This document shows, piece after piece, positions 1-11,683 of a DNA stretch of 64,000 bases (its first letter is position 1; every line of letters begins with the position of its first letter). Source of the DNA: Bombardia bombarda (Eukaryota > Ascomycota > Sordariomycetes > Sordariales > Lasiosphaeriaceae). The position numbers and the translations under genes are program-made. The DNA lies in contig JAULSR010000001.1 in assembly GCA_030512295.1 (NCBI GenBank), forward strand, positions 3,991,001-4,055,000, in the 5' to 3' direction. The notes beneath the pieces are model-generated. The model did no database searches, was not told the origin of the DNA, and saw only the letters and a list, made by a program, of their open reading frames with translations.

Positions 1-2903
1 CAGGATCTGAGTTGCTGTCTCGATCGCCAGCTCCGCTGGATGATACGAGCAGCATTGCCGACGCGAGTCTCCATGATCTCCTTGCGCCGCAAGAAGCCCT
101 TCATGGCGGCTTGAGCAAGAATAACGTCCTTCCTAATCCGCTGAAACTCCTTCCTCTGCTTCTGTCCACGCCAGATCCTCTGGATTGTTGTAGCGGCCTT
201 GACTGTCCGCAGTTCCAGAGCCTGCTTACGGGCCTTGCCGGCCCTCGCTGCAGTCTGGAACGCGATGATAGAAGCGCGAGCATCCAGATACTTCTTCCGA
301 TAGTATTTAGCTTTTAGGTTCTTCTGAATCAGGATAGCACAGTCGTTCAATCTTGTGGTACGAAGATTCTCCAGGAAGGCGAGCATACCTGCCCGGAAAA
401 AGATTTTGGTCAGTCCCAATTGGTATTTGTCCAGTCCCTTGCCAGTACTGGCACCGAGCGCTTTGGTCAGGATAGCGTTTGCCATCTCCCTGATCTCCGA
501 TGTCCATTGCGTCGAGGGCACAAGCATGTAGTACCGCATTGCGAACTCCTCGTACGTCCACCTCGTGGGATAACCCGCACAACTAATACGGACCGTCTCG
601 AGCACACCGCAAGCGCGAAGCTGGCTTAGGACCATAGGACCCTCAAACTTCCAAGCCTCCTTGGCCTCGTTGGGCTTGATACATCTGATATAGTGCACAT
701 CGGTGTTGTTGATGGTATGCATAAGTTCGATCAGTGACGATTTGAAAATCCCTCCCAGAGTCGGCTTGCGGTTGACTGCAACGCCAATTCTCCTCCCCGC
801 CGTAGGTTTCACCGCATTAGAGCTAGCCGAGGCAAGGTCCTTTTCCCGTACTGCGGACGCAGCCTCCAAGACCGAGCGAAGGAACATATTGGTCGAGGCG
901 CGGAGCACCGCCATGTGCTCGTCTGGAACCGTGTCACGGTTCTTTTCTATGAAACCGTCCGACTCATACGTGACGTCGATGGCATAGTGGCAAACAGTGA
1001 ATGCAGACTTGCCGAATCTTGGCTTCTTGTAGAATTTGTTCTTATCAGCCGCATAATTGTGGTGCAACTTGGTGACAAATTGCTCGTCGGAACCCATAGG
1101 TAATCTAGACTCTTCGTCAAGAAGCGAGAGAATGCCGAGCTTTCCTTCGATTAAATCGATACATGGCTGGTTGTCGGCGAAGTCGATAAATGTCCAGTCA
1201 ATCTGCTCCCTGAGGTATTCCTCCTGTTCAAGCTTGAAGACGTGCTGATTGAACTCCTGCTGGAGCTTCTCATTGGCATAGTTGATGCAGAATTGTTCAA
1301 ATGAGTTCTTAGCGAAGTGCTCGAAACCGTAGATATCCAGAACTCCGATAAACGAGCTGACCCTATTCAACACCTCCTCTGTCGCAAGACTGTGATTGAT
1401 AATTTCCACTAGCCAGTCGAAAAGGCTGGAGTAGATGAACTTCGCAACCGAGTCTCTGACAACAATTGCCTGCGCCTGGGTCAAGTTTGATGTGATCTTC
1501 TCACCACGAGTAACCAGCTGTTTCTTAACGATCCATTTGGAGAATTCCGGGGCGTTGATGCCCAAGATTGCGCAAGCTTTCGCCAACGAGGGTTCGTCTG
1601 GAGCCAAAAGACTGTCGGTTCGTGTTGCGCTGATCTTGACGTTGCCTAAGTGTAACAGACCGGCTAACAGCTTAAAGATTTCTGTTTGTTGTTGGTCGGT
1701 GACTCCAATAGTCTTTAGGGACTGCCTGGTCGCGTTAAACTCGGCCTTGTCGTCGACGCCATCGATGGTGGGGGTGTCGCCTTGGTTGAGGTACTCGAAC
1801 TGCTCAACTGGTAAGAGACCCAACTCCTGGCGCTCCCTGTCAGAGACGCCCGCTACCAGCTGATAGAAGATGTGGTAATTCCTCTCCTTCAGTGGCTGAA
1901 AGACCAGCCTCGAACGCTCCAGCAGGTATGTCCTGATCTTCGCACCTATAATGTTGGTACCCTTGTCGAACATAATCTCTATATATTTTCCGAAACGCGA
2001 GGAATTGTCGTTTCTTGTGGTCTTGGCGTTACCGAATGCCTCCATGATGGGATTCGTCGCAAGAATGGCCTCCTCGGTTTTGCTCATTGCCTCTGGGCCT
2101 CTTTTCGCCCTCGACCCGGGGTTATCGGGGGACTCTCGAGTAGCAAAGTACCTCATGATGTACTTTGCGCTCACCGTCTTTCCAGCACCAGATTCGCCGG
2201 AAACGACAATAGTCTGGTTCTTGCCATCGCGCAGCATGTCCCTAGAGTCCTCATCAGCAACTACTCAAAAATCAAAGCTCACGATTGCGATCCAGTCGTA
2301 CATGAAAGCCTCCTCGGCAATAGCAAACAGATGGGGGGCCTGGGTAGCTCTCTGCTTCCCAGCATAGACCTGCACCATCCCCGGGACGTAGAGCGAGTCC
2401 ACGCGAGCGAAGGGGTTGGTTGCTATTAGCACGATACCGGAGTATGTGTAGATTTCCTTCTGTGCATATCGGAGACGGATAGCCTGTAGGACTAGATGGG
2501 GAGTGCGGTGTCAGTAATCCATCGCCAACTGCCAATCAAGGGCGGATAGTCGTTACCGGCAGGCTCGTTCAAATGTGACAGGTTGGTGAGATCGTCACTG
2601 GCTTCCAGCATCGTCGGGTTCATCAAGGGTGGTAGTGATGGGTGGTTGTCGGCCTGGAGGGCCTCGACCGAGACCTCGAGCTTCTTGGTCTGCAGCAAGC
2701 ATAGAGTTTAGCATATTGACATCAGGTGCCTGGGGAGGCTGATCTTGAGCAGATGAATGGAAGCTTACTTCGCCATTTTCAAGCTCGAAGACCAGAGTAA
2801 CCTTGGACCCATCTACTGTCTTCTTGACAACCTCAGACGCAATCCAGCCCTCGGTTGCGTCAGACTGCCAAGCTCGCGTCCCGACTTCATAGCTCTCCGA
2901 CAT
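1..2903 (-). CDS. myo2: Class V myosin heavy chain, N-terminal motor and first IQ motifs (partial)
   Basis: Actin-based motor that carries vesicles and organelles to the hyphal tip. The gene runs off the left edge, so the rest of the neck, coiled coil and globular cargo domain are missing; about 899 codons are present. Exons are 2903-2769, 2689-2557, 2491-2302 and 2241-1; the introns (79, 65 and 60 bp) have GT-AG ends and compatible phases. Visible in order: SH3-like N-terminus starting MSESYEVGTRAW, P-loop GESGAGKT near residue 168, switch I NAKTTRNDNSSRFGK, switch II LDIYGFEHF, converter LTKIFFRAGMLAFLE, then IQ-type repeats such as ILIQKNLKAKYYRKKY and AARIIQRSWR up to the window edge. ATG 2903 was chosen because the next residues match the usual start of fungal class V myosins. 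The IQ array directly after the converter and the RYFATRESPDNPG segment favour class V over the class I and II myosins of fungi. Confidence 0.95.
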
Positions 2904-5692
2904 TGGATGCGATTTGATGTGGGCGATTGAGGTGGGAGGTAGGAAGGGAGAATCGATGAGGTTGGGGGTCGATGGCTTCAAAAGCCACGTCTAGCGGCAG
3001 GTTGCCGGCAGGTAGGAGGAAGACGAGGGCGGTGGACCTTTAGGAATCGGACGGTCCAGAAGCAAACGCGGGCGAATCAAGGGGCGGAGTCTTTGCTCGA
3101 GAAGACATTCATGAAAGATTCACACAAGGATCGTTTGTCATTAAGGCAGGAGAAATCTCGTATGGGCGGCGCAGCTGATGCTAAGATGGTGCCGACAAAA
3201 TGTCGGGAAAAGCAGAGAAATGGTTTGACGCGTGAGGGTTGCGTGTTTGTGGTCCTCGTAGATCGAAGGACGTGAGCTTAGGTTGCTGGCAGCAGGTCCC
3301 AACGTAAATGTCGGGGTCGGGACAATATCGTTAAAGTTTAGGGGCTGAGAAAAAAAGGTGCATGGGGTTGGTCGACAAAGCGATACCTAGACCGAACTGA
3401 GAAGAGCGCCGAAAGCACGGACTTCGAGGCCGGGTCAGACACTGTAACAAATCGGTTGCCAGAGGGCTGGAGCCTGCGAGCCAGCAGTAACCTACATGGA
3501 AGAAAGCGGCCGAGGGAACGTGGAGAAAGATAAACTGGAAAACAATAGACGAGCTGCAGACCACAAGGCAAGAACAAAACAAACTCCAACAGACACGAGA
3601 ATGCAAACAGGAGTCGTTCAGTCACCAACACGTGAACGTGCACTGCAGACGCAGTCAGCCCGCCCAGTGTCAGCCAAATCTACAAAATACCCGTCTTGCC
3701 CATCCATCCATCCCATCATTCATGTACACAGTAATGCCTATTGGCTTGTCACATTGCCCGTCGCCCCCTTCAGCCCGCCCCCAAACACCGAGTTCCCCCT
3801 TCAAAACAAACAGCAGGTATGTATGTATACATGTATGTACTCGAAACTAAGTCACAACTGTCCCAGCTTAGACTCGAATCACCAGATACAATACGCGCTC
3901 TCATCACAAACACCATCGTCCCCCGCACTCTCCTTCGCACGCGCACGCGCACGCACAAGCACATTCCCTCTCTCCTGTCTTTGATAAAGTGCAGTGATCA
4001 TGGAGGTCCTGGCGGCAGCGGCGGCGGTTTTCATGCTGTCTCCCAGCGGGAGGAACGGGGAAGGATGGGGGAGGGGGGAGGATGCGCGCCAATGCAAATG
4101 CAGTGCGGGTCCACACCTGGACAGTTGCCCCTGCAGGGGGCGCACCAAACATGGAGTGGACCCGGACATCTCCTTTTTTTTTTGAGTGACATGCAACGAA
4201 TGGGCTGCCGGCCGGGTTCGCTTTCCATCTGTAACCCCAACCATGTGGAAACAATTGCGCGCCCCCCATGCGTCGTCGGTCCGGTATGTACCGCTGTCCC
4301 TTAATAAAATAGAGAGAAGGGAATTCGACATGACACTTGGTCTCTTTGTGACTGATGTACAGGTGGTTACTCGGTGATTTATGACAGACAGCAGGTTGTA
4401 CGAGAACCAGATTGTTACGATAGGTAATACCTATAGCCATGACGAAGGATGGATGACAACCGCATTGAAAATAGCCCCTTTTGCACGGAGGTTTGATAGG
4501 GACCTCCATTGGTTTTTATGTTGTAGTTCTCGGCAGTCTTGTCGTCGCATTGCTGCTTAACTACCTACGGATACTACCTCGAGCTACCCTCAAGCTACCT
4601 TAGGTGCAGTCCAGTGCACCTTGAATGAAATGGCAATTTGACGTTTGGAGCGAGCGAGGGCAGACCTGACCCGACACCCTGGCTGGCTCTGATAACTGAG
4701 CGTTCTAGCGCACATTGCCATGGAACTGACAGAAACTCTCGACGGGTTACTTTCCCGATGATCACCAACGCAGGCATCGCTCCGTTAAAAACTTCCGTTC
4801 CAGATACCTACTCAGCTTCCCCTTAGAATACCAAGTGATCAGGTTTCATAACAGCATAGCTTCATAACACAAGCGCACAAACACAAACACGGTACACAAA
4901 CAGACAGGCGGTCGGAGAGAGATCGACGACCCTGTAACCTGTGTTTATGTTTTCCCCGGTTGACCAACTCACTCGGGCAATGCCGTCCGTGACGTGACGT
5001 GACACGTCTTGTGGAGGTGCTAAAAAAGCAAGAACAGTTAACCCTCTCTTGAAACAAGACTTGTTTCGAAACGTAAAAAGCTCCCAGGTTACATGCTGAT
5101 CGCAACTGGTTGGGCTCTCTGGCCTTTTCTAGAAATCTGCCATGACAGAGTTTAATACCTTGCGTAGTACTATGCTAGACTCGGGTGGTTACACAACCGG
5201 GAAAAGTAGTACTAGTAGCACTGATCACTTATCCTACAAGGTAGTACTAGGTAGTAGTATGCAACTGTAAACTATGTTTGTCTGGTTGTTTATGAAAAGA
5301 ATTGCAGGGACAAGACGCATCTCATCTTGTCTGTTCTATATACACACGTTGAATATATGTATATATACCCGGGCCACCTACCCACCCCGTTTTTGTTTTG
5401 TTGAACCAACCAACCCCCCTTTTGCCATTTGTTTTTCTCTTCCTCTTAACCAATGCAATTGAATCGCCCCCCCCCCCCCCCCCCCCCCCAAAAAGTCACT
5501 GTTGTATGTATCCCGTTGTTAAAACCCAATGCCCCTATATGCTAAATAAACATACCCAGGGAAACCTCGTATGAGTACTGAAGAGTCATTCCAATGTTGA
5601 AATTCGGACTCCGTGACTCCATAACAGAAAGGAAATTAAAAAAAAAATCAGACCCGGCAAGCATGAACCCTGAAACTTACCCCCCGCATTTT
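2904..5692. other. Intergenic spacer, 2.8 kb
   Basis: Upstream region of the myosin gene and downstream region of the phosphoglycerate dehydrogenase gene. It holds a CG/CA-rich run near 3936-3962, a 23-base C homopolymer and several TAGGTA/GTAGTA stretches near 5160-5270. I see no conserved coding frame; the short open frames overlap each other on both strands and have no recognisable protein character. Confidence 0.7.
5467..5489. repeat. Poly(C) homopolymer, 23 bases
   Basis: Uninterrupted C run followed by AAAAAG, in the spacer about 200 bp beyond the stop codon of the dehydrogenase gene. Its length is likely to vary between isolates and to be error-prone in sequencing. Confidence 0.95.
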
Positions 5693-7217
5693 TCAGTATA
5701 GAACCCGGGTAAGGATCCGCGAGGTCAGCGAGTCCAACCTGTCGTGGATATCCTTGATGTCCTCCGTCTTGATCCCCGAGATATCCGCCATGAGATACGC
5801 AATCCCGCCCTTGCTGTCCGTGATCTGCTTATCTACGTTGTGCTCCGCCAAGATCTCGTTGACCTTGCGCAGCACGCCCGGCACGTTGCGGTGGATGTAG
5901 ATGATGCGGGCGTGGTTTGCCTCGTCGAGCGTCAGCGAGCGCAGCGTGATCTCAGGCAGGTTGACGCTGCCGAACGTGATGCCCTGGTTGATGTAGCGGA
6001 CAAGGGCCTCGGCAACCTCGACGCCGATGGCACGCTGGGCCTCCTCTGTGCTGCCGCCGATGTGGGGGGTGAGGATGATGTTGTTGAGGCCGCGGAGGTC
6101 CTCGCCCCACGTGTTGAGGTTGGCGTTGAAATAGTCACCGTTGGCGGCCGGCTCGTTGGGGTAGACGTCGAGGGCGGCGCCAGCGATCTTGTTGGCGCGC
6201 ATGGCCTTGATCAGGGCCGGGATGTCGACGACGGTGCCGCGGCTAGCGTTGATGAGGTACGAGCCCGTCTTCATCTGCTCAAACTGCTTGTTGGAGATCA
6301 TGGCCTTGGTCTCTGGCGTCTCGGGCACGTGCAGCGAGACGAAGTCGGCCTCCTCCAGCAGCTGATCCAGCGTGGGCACCTGCTTGGCGCTGCCGATGGC
6401 CATGAGGGTGAGGATATCGTAGTAGACGACCGACATGCCCATGGCCTCGGCCAGGACCGACAGCTGCGAGCCGATGTGGCCGTAGCCGACGATGCCGAGT
6501 GTCTTGCCGCGGATCTCCCAGCACTTGGCGCTCACCTTGTTCCAGGTGCCGCGGTGCATCTCGTTGGAGCGGTCGCCCAGCTGGCGGGCCAGGGTGATGA
6601 TCTCAGCGATGACCAGCTCGGCGACGGAGCGCGAGTTGGCAAAGGGCGAGTTGAACACGGCAATGCCATGCTTAGCGGCATAGTCCAGGTCAACCTGATT
6701 TGTTCCGATGCAGAAGCAGCCAACGACGAGCAGGTTCTTGGCCTCACGAAGGACCTTGTCTGTGAGCTTTGTCTTTGACCGGATGCCGATCACATGAACA
6801 TCGCTTTTCCCATAGTGTTAGTCCAGGGCCTATGGTGTGATTCTGTGATGCCAAGGGGAAGAATTTGCTATGACTCCGAACACGGAAGGGCGGGTAGGGA
6901 GTGAGAGGCAAGACTTACCGAATCTTCTCGATGAGCTGGGCCTCGGGGAGAGAGGTCTTGAGAGCTTCGACTTGGTAGCCCTGGCGCGTCAGGATGTCCT
7001 TGCCGGTCTGGTTCACATTCTCCAGGAGCAGAATCTTGATGTCCTCGGTGTTGAAAGGCTTGAGCTGCTTTTGGGCAGCTTTGGAGAGAATGACGTTATC
7101 CATGAAGCTGTTTCGACCGGAGAGGGGGGAGTGGAAGGTTGCGACAGGCGAATTGTCGATGCTGTACGACACAGCCCGGTCGCCTGAAGGATGAGCAATA
7201 TCTCTTGCGGTAGCCAT
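5693..7217 (-). CDS. ser3: D-3-phosphoglycerate dehydrogenase
   Basis: First step of serine synthesis from glycolysis: NAD-dependent oxidation of 3-phosphoglycerate to 3-phosphohydroxypyruvate in the cytosol. Two exons, 7217-6919 and 6803-5693, with a 115 bp intron that has a CTAAC branch site close to its AG; the product is 469 residues, about the length of yeast Ser3. Visible: N-terminal substrate lobe (ILLLENVNQTG), Rossmann motif GIVGYGHIGSQL, the INASRGTVVD segment with the substrate/NAD-binding Arg, the catalytic His in TPHIGGSTEEAQ, and a C-terminal ACT domain (IIYIHRNVPGVLRKVNEIL), where serine feedback acts in many family members. ATG 7217 precedes a roughly 50-residue fungal N-terminal extension. 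It lies in the same orientation as myosin and Nap1 but is well separated from both, so no operon-like coupling is implied. Confidence 0.97.
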
Positions 7218-7652
7218 GATTTCAATTATAAGTGGTTGAGGTTAGGAAAGTTGTTTTGAGATGAAATCACTGCAGGTCGTGGTGTTGGTGACAGTGACTG
7301 TTTGTAAGTTGGGCTTTGCCTCTGAAGTTGTGAGTGATGGTGGGGCTCACCCAGCTATGGCGGGGTTGACTCACGTTACGAATTGGCTAACGAAAATCTT
7401 TTGAATGACGGCATGCGCCGGTCGCAGGACCTTCCTGAGCGGTATGTACATTCAAGGTACGTACCCAACTCTTGGCCGCCCGCATTTCGGGGCCCTTTCA
7501 GCTTGATCTTGCGATGCGGGCTTTAGTTCTGAGGGGTTTCTGCAACTATGGGGAAGCTACGAAGTCTAGGTTGTCACTCCATCCAGCTCGTGGCATTGTT
7601 TGGTCTTGCTGGATGACTGGTGTAAATGATGACGACTAGTAGTAATGTACAA

Positions 7653-7688
<36 letters not shown>

Positions 7689-8592
7689 TAAAGTCACCTA
7701 GTTTTCAAGACCGGCAATATCTCCAGCCACTTGGCTCCCCCGTCCCTTCCCAACTTGCCTGACTTAACGTCCCATTCCTGGTCTAGATCGCTCTTACACG
7801 CGAGGCACGGTGGTCTCAGCCACAAGGGCGGGGGTTGCAGCGGTTCCATCTCCGAAGTAGGGCGGCCCCTGATCCAACACGCTGGGCCTCCCGACTTTGT
7901 ACCTCACTGGTTGGCCCAGGGAGGTGTCAGGCTCGGGACGGCTTTTAGGTACGGGTACCTACCTTGAGCATACCTTATTTAGCTGGATGTCGAGGGTATG
8001 CACCGTGAAGGCATCTGTAACTCAAGTTGTTATGCGCCACCAGGAGATTCAGGACGAATCTCTTCCAAGGTATGCAGTGTCATAAACGATCTGGTCGAGG
8101 CGGCTTGTTTCTACTTGTCAGGTTACCAGTATTGTGGTACATATGGGTCAATGGCACAGTGACAGAGAACTTTGGAACATGTTGTTTTTGAATTAAATCC
8201 CTTCATGCACCACCTATATCACTACCACTTCTTCAAGGTCTTGTCTTGCTATTCAGGAGGAAATAACTAGGTACCGTCCTCAATAGGGACAGCCCCACTA
8301 GCGCCGCAGAAAACAAACAGAAATCCGAGGCATTTTAGAAGTCAAATCCCCCCGAAATGTCTGCGTCGACCGTCTGCGAATTATGATCTATAGACCCCAT
8401 CATGCTGCCCCACCAGCCACCTTACTTTCTCACTTGTCCTACCTATCTCCAGCCGAAAAAAGCCAAGGCGCGGTCGAGCAAAAGGATTAAATCTGATAAT
8501 AGCCACATGAAAGTCTGTCCAGAGCAAAGAGGCCAGACTGCCCCCTTAAAAAGGATTCGTAAGTTTGGTTGAGCTTGCACCAAAAAATGAAC
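7218..8592. other. Intergenic spacer, 1.4 kb
   Basis: Promoter side of the dehydrogenase gene and 3' flank of nap1. It contains a 32-base A run at 7654-7685. I see no supported gene. Confidence 0.7.
7654..7685. repeat. Poly(A) homopolymer, 32 bases
   Basis: Uninterrupted A run on the plus strand, preceded by GTACAAC and followed by GGGTAAAG, about 440 bp upstream of the dehydrogenase start codon. As a poly(dA:dT) tract it would disfavour nucleosomes. No retro-element coding sequence or target-site duplication is visible beside it. Confidence 0.95.
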
Positions 8593-10089
8593 CTAGCTCT
8601 GCTTGCACTCAGCAGCCTCTTGCTTGGGCTTGGAGCCGTCCTCCTGAAAATGTTGTTAGTTACTGAGCTCCCGAGGGCTTGCAAGGCTAGGTTCAGGGGT
8701 TCTTACATCGTCATCATCAGACTCCTCCTCGTCGTCGTGGTCGTCGCTTCCATCCTCATCATCGTCGTCCTCATCATCCTCATCGTCGAACTCACCCTCG
8801 AAGTCATCCTCATCGAGCTCCTCAAAGGCAAGAGCCTCGCCGGTGAACCAGTCGACGGCGCGGGGAATGAGCTTCTCCTTGATGTCCTCACCTAGCTGGT
8901 AGTCAAGCTCAAGACGCTCCTCGATATCAGACGCGGCATCGTCGTCGTCCTCGGTAGGGGCCTTGGGGGGAGAGAAGAAGTTGAAGAAAGACTCAGTGGG
9001 GACGGTCTTCTTAACGATACGGGTTTGCTTGGTCGCTGCTTCAATTAGTTACTGTCGGTCTCAGGAGTTGATGCAGAGCTGGCTTACTCTTGTTACGTTG
9101 CTTCTTCTGCTCAACCCGGACGGTCAGGTCGTTACCAGCCTTCCAGTCGATAGCATCACCCTCGGCGTGGTCGTAGATGAAGTCGCCACCATAGCCGCTC
9201 TCGTTCTGGTAGAAGTATGTCTTGGTGATGGTCTTGTTCGTGAAGAACTCATTCTCGGCGAACTCGAAGATGAGGCGGAAGCCGGGCTTATCGAGGTACT
9301 CCATGCGGATGTCGGTAAGCTGCTTGAGGGCCTCCTCGTCGCGGTCGGTAATCATTTCGGCGAGAGACATTTGGTTCTTCATGGCCGAAAGCCAGAACTC
9401 AGGGATACCATTGACAGGCTTAGCAGGCTCAGCGGCCTTCTCCTCCTTTACGGCGGCACCTTCATCGTCCTCGTCTTCCTCCTCGTCTTCCTCGCCAGCC
9501 TGGATCTGCTCCTCGGTAGGCTCGTTGGCACCGTTTACGATCTTGGAGCGAAGCTCGTACAGAGGGGTGAACTTGGCGAAGTATTTCTTCTCAAGCTGCA
9601 GGACCTCCTCTTGGAACTCAGCCTCCAGCTTGGAGTGCTCCTTTTGGATGCCCTTCAGGCCAGCAACGCGGCGCTTGACCACGGGGGGAAGGGACTCGAT
9701 ATAACCAGACGAGCGGCCGACAAGAGAGCCGAGACGGCCCTGGATGAGGGACACCAGCTGGGGGTTCTGGGCGAAGATGGAGGCGGCGGCGGCACGATCC
9801 AGCTCCTCTGTGTGGAGAAATGGCGTCAATACGTGGCAAGCGGGGGATTTATTGGGCAGCAATAGCAATATCGCGTCAACTACTCACCTTCCTTGATGCT
9901 AGCAACGCCGGGTTGCTGGGCGTGCGACGAGATGGGTGCGTTGGTCGCGGGGGTGTTTTGGGGGGTACTGCGTTCAGGTCAGTAGGACGAAATCGCGGGC
10001 AGTGCCGCCGTCAAATCTTTCTCAAAGAAAGTCCAAACTTACGGGGCGGTGGGGAGATCGGGCCGCTTGTTTCTGATGGGTTCAGCCAT
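8593..10089 (-). CDS. nap1: Nucleosome assembly protein 1 (histone H2A-H2B chaperone)
   Basis: Chaperone that shuttles H2A-H2B and loads it onto DNA. Five exons: 10089-10043, 9967-9888, 9807-9088, 9035-8707 and 8643-8593; product 408 residues. The NAP domain begins near LVSLIQGRLGSL, with the dimerisation helix KLEAEFQEEVLQLEKKYF, an acidic insert (EEDEEEDEDDEG), the core GIPEFWLSAMKNQ, and SFFNFFSPP before a strongly acidic tail. The last exon is only 51 nt and encodes EDGSKPKQEAAECKQS. The terminal CKQS matches a CaaX prenylation box, as known for animal and plant NAP1. Splice phases agree throughout. The 47-nt first exon is supported by an ATG in good context (agccATGG on the coding strand) and by the frame of the second exon. 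Confidence 0.95.
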
Positions 10090-10898
10090 GGCGACGGATG
10101 TGAGGTCGATGAACGACACGGTTTGGGATGTGCAGAGAGAGTGTGTGCGGCCCAGGTGAAGAAGGGCAGACGGTGTGGTAGAGGTTGATGTGAAGAAAGA
10201 GAGATTGTGATTTTGGAGAGTCAGATGGTTGTGATTGTGTTTGCTTGGAAATGTTGAGAGGGAGGGGAGAAAAGCTGTCAATGGGTCACTTGCTGGAAAA
10301 TTTGCGGGGCACCGGCCAGTGCGAGGCCCCATTTCCGACGCAAATTCTTTTTCTGCTTGATTCATACACTAAAATAAAGCCTTTAGGTATCCGTAGACAC
10401 CTGTGGCCCCCGCTGAATGGCCCCAATACATCGGTATACCTGATTTCCCATTATCGGCATCTCGTGGGGAAAAAATACTACATAAATTGGCTCTGAAGAA
10501 TTCTATTCGGGATGCTGCTGGCTGCTTCTACGGCTGCTGCTCCTGCTGCGGTTACCCGAGCTACTGGCAAACAATGCTGAGGTTCAGTATCACTGGCTGG
10601 CAGCCTGGCAGTCGATGCCATTGCCAGCAAATGTTTGGGGCCAGTGGAGACGAGTATCTTTTACTGAGGTGGTGGCTTTGTCGGGACGAACACATCACTG
10701 TCTGCCTCCTCGGCCCGGTGTTTGATCAAGGTTCGACAGTAAACCAAATTTTCACAAGTCCACCGCTGTTTGCTGCTCTTGCAAGGGGGCGCTCGAGGGG
10801 CGATAGCCATGACCGCCCCTCATTGCCTACAGCCTTTCTATGTGAGTCGTGAATCCGGGATGCTACACACTGCACATCGCTATTCAAGGTGGACCTCT

Positions 10899-10913
10899 CC
10901 ATATATAAATAGG
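10899..10913 (+). promoter_or_regulatory. TATA-like element
   Basis: CCATATATAAATAGG lies about 36 bp upstream of the ATG at 10949 in an otherwise GC-balanced spacer. The spacing suits a core promoter. It could equally be a chance AT-rich stretch. Confidence 0.3.
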
Positions 10914-10948
10914 CCATCGGAAAGCACAGGGTTATCATCAAGTTCAGC

Positions 10949-11251
10949 ATGGCGACGAGGGCTGCGAGATTCCTCCTCCCTCGATGCCCGATAAGGACCC
11001 CTCGTGGCTATCATGACACCACCTCCCACTTCTCCGACTTAGGACCGGCTAGTGGAGGTATTGTGTGCTGTAGGTACAAGGTACGTAGCGAAGAGGCGCG
11101 GAACGAGGGGCAAAAAGAAGATGGAAAGGGCCTAGAAACAATCTTTTGGAGGAGGACGCTCCACTCTCAGACGACGCCCCAGGGCCCCGCACTGTGTCAG
11201 AATTGCCGACTCTTGTACGCGATTGGCGAGACTGCTGAGAACGTGGTTTGA
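10949..11251 (+). CDS. Doubtful small ORF with mitochondrial-presequence-like start
   Basis: A 100-codon frame beginning MATRAARFLLPRCPIRTPRG, an N-terminus rich in Arg and hydrophobic residues and poor in acidic ones, as in mitochondrial targeting peptides. After about residue 37 the frame loses protein character. Neighbouring frames contain better-looking pieces (LPTLVRDWRD; WFDDLQTFKHVSIAKIYEHA near 11240-11310) that cannot be joined with obvious splice sites. It may be an unrecognised multi-exon gene, a decayed gene or noise. I do not recognise a family. Confidence 0.2.
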   Translation: MATRAARFLLPRCPIRTPRGYHDTTSHFSDLGPASGGIVCCRYKVRSEEARNEGQKEDGKGLETIFWRRTLHSQTTPQGPALCQNCRLLYAIGETAENVV

Positions 11252-11683
11252 CGACTTGCAAACATTCAAGCACGTCTCGATTGCCAAGATCTACGAGCAC
11301 GCGAGGTATCCATACAATATGCTAAGACAAGACACAAAAAAAAAGGTTCGACTTTATATACGAATGGTAAACAACAGTTGATCAAGCTGAAGTACAAACG
11401 CATAATAGAGTTATGTAAGTAGCGGGGTGAGCGGAGATAGGCCTCGCCAGGCAGGTATAAATGCCCGCTGCGTAAGTCGAACACCGACGTCATGTTCTTA
11501 TCGAGGTACTATGTACCTAAAATCTCCACAGTCGCAGCCGATAACCTGGCATTCGCTGCATTTGCTGGGAGTCGCAAAGACTCGATTGACAATAGGTATT
11601 CCACCATAGCTCTGCCTGCCATGCGCCTGTTGTGTTCAAAGCCCCTCGAACCTCCCTAATATTTATATTAGCAAGCTGTCGAC

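Larger units (their letters stand above)
10090..11683. other. Divergent promoter region between nap1 and the P5B ATPase
   Basis: 1.6 kb between two divergently transcribed genes. It includes a TATA-like element at 10899-10913 followed by an ATG at 10949 with a basic, Arg-rich frame, listed separately as doubtful. Nothing else here resembles a conserved gene. Confidence 0.6.

Noticed and set aside
3741..4509. Overlapping 150-200 codon frames on both strands in the myosin upstream spacer
   Set aside because: Mutually overlapping, rich in repeats of Arg/Cys/Pro from CG- and CA-rich DNA, and without any family resemblance.
5744..6778. Long plus-strand frame opposite the phosphoglycerate dehydrogenase
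   Set aside because: It is the antisense shadow of a GC-rich conserved coding exon; composition is Asp/Val/Leu-repetitive and no start context or domain is present.
7654..7685. Poly(A) tract as the tail of a retroposed element
   Set aside because: No coding remnant, target-site duplication or second copy is visible next to it.
8963..9865. 300-codon plus-strand frame opposite nap1
   Set aside because: Antisense of the acidic Nap1 exon; Leu/Val-rich by complement, no recognisable domain.
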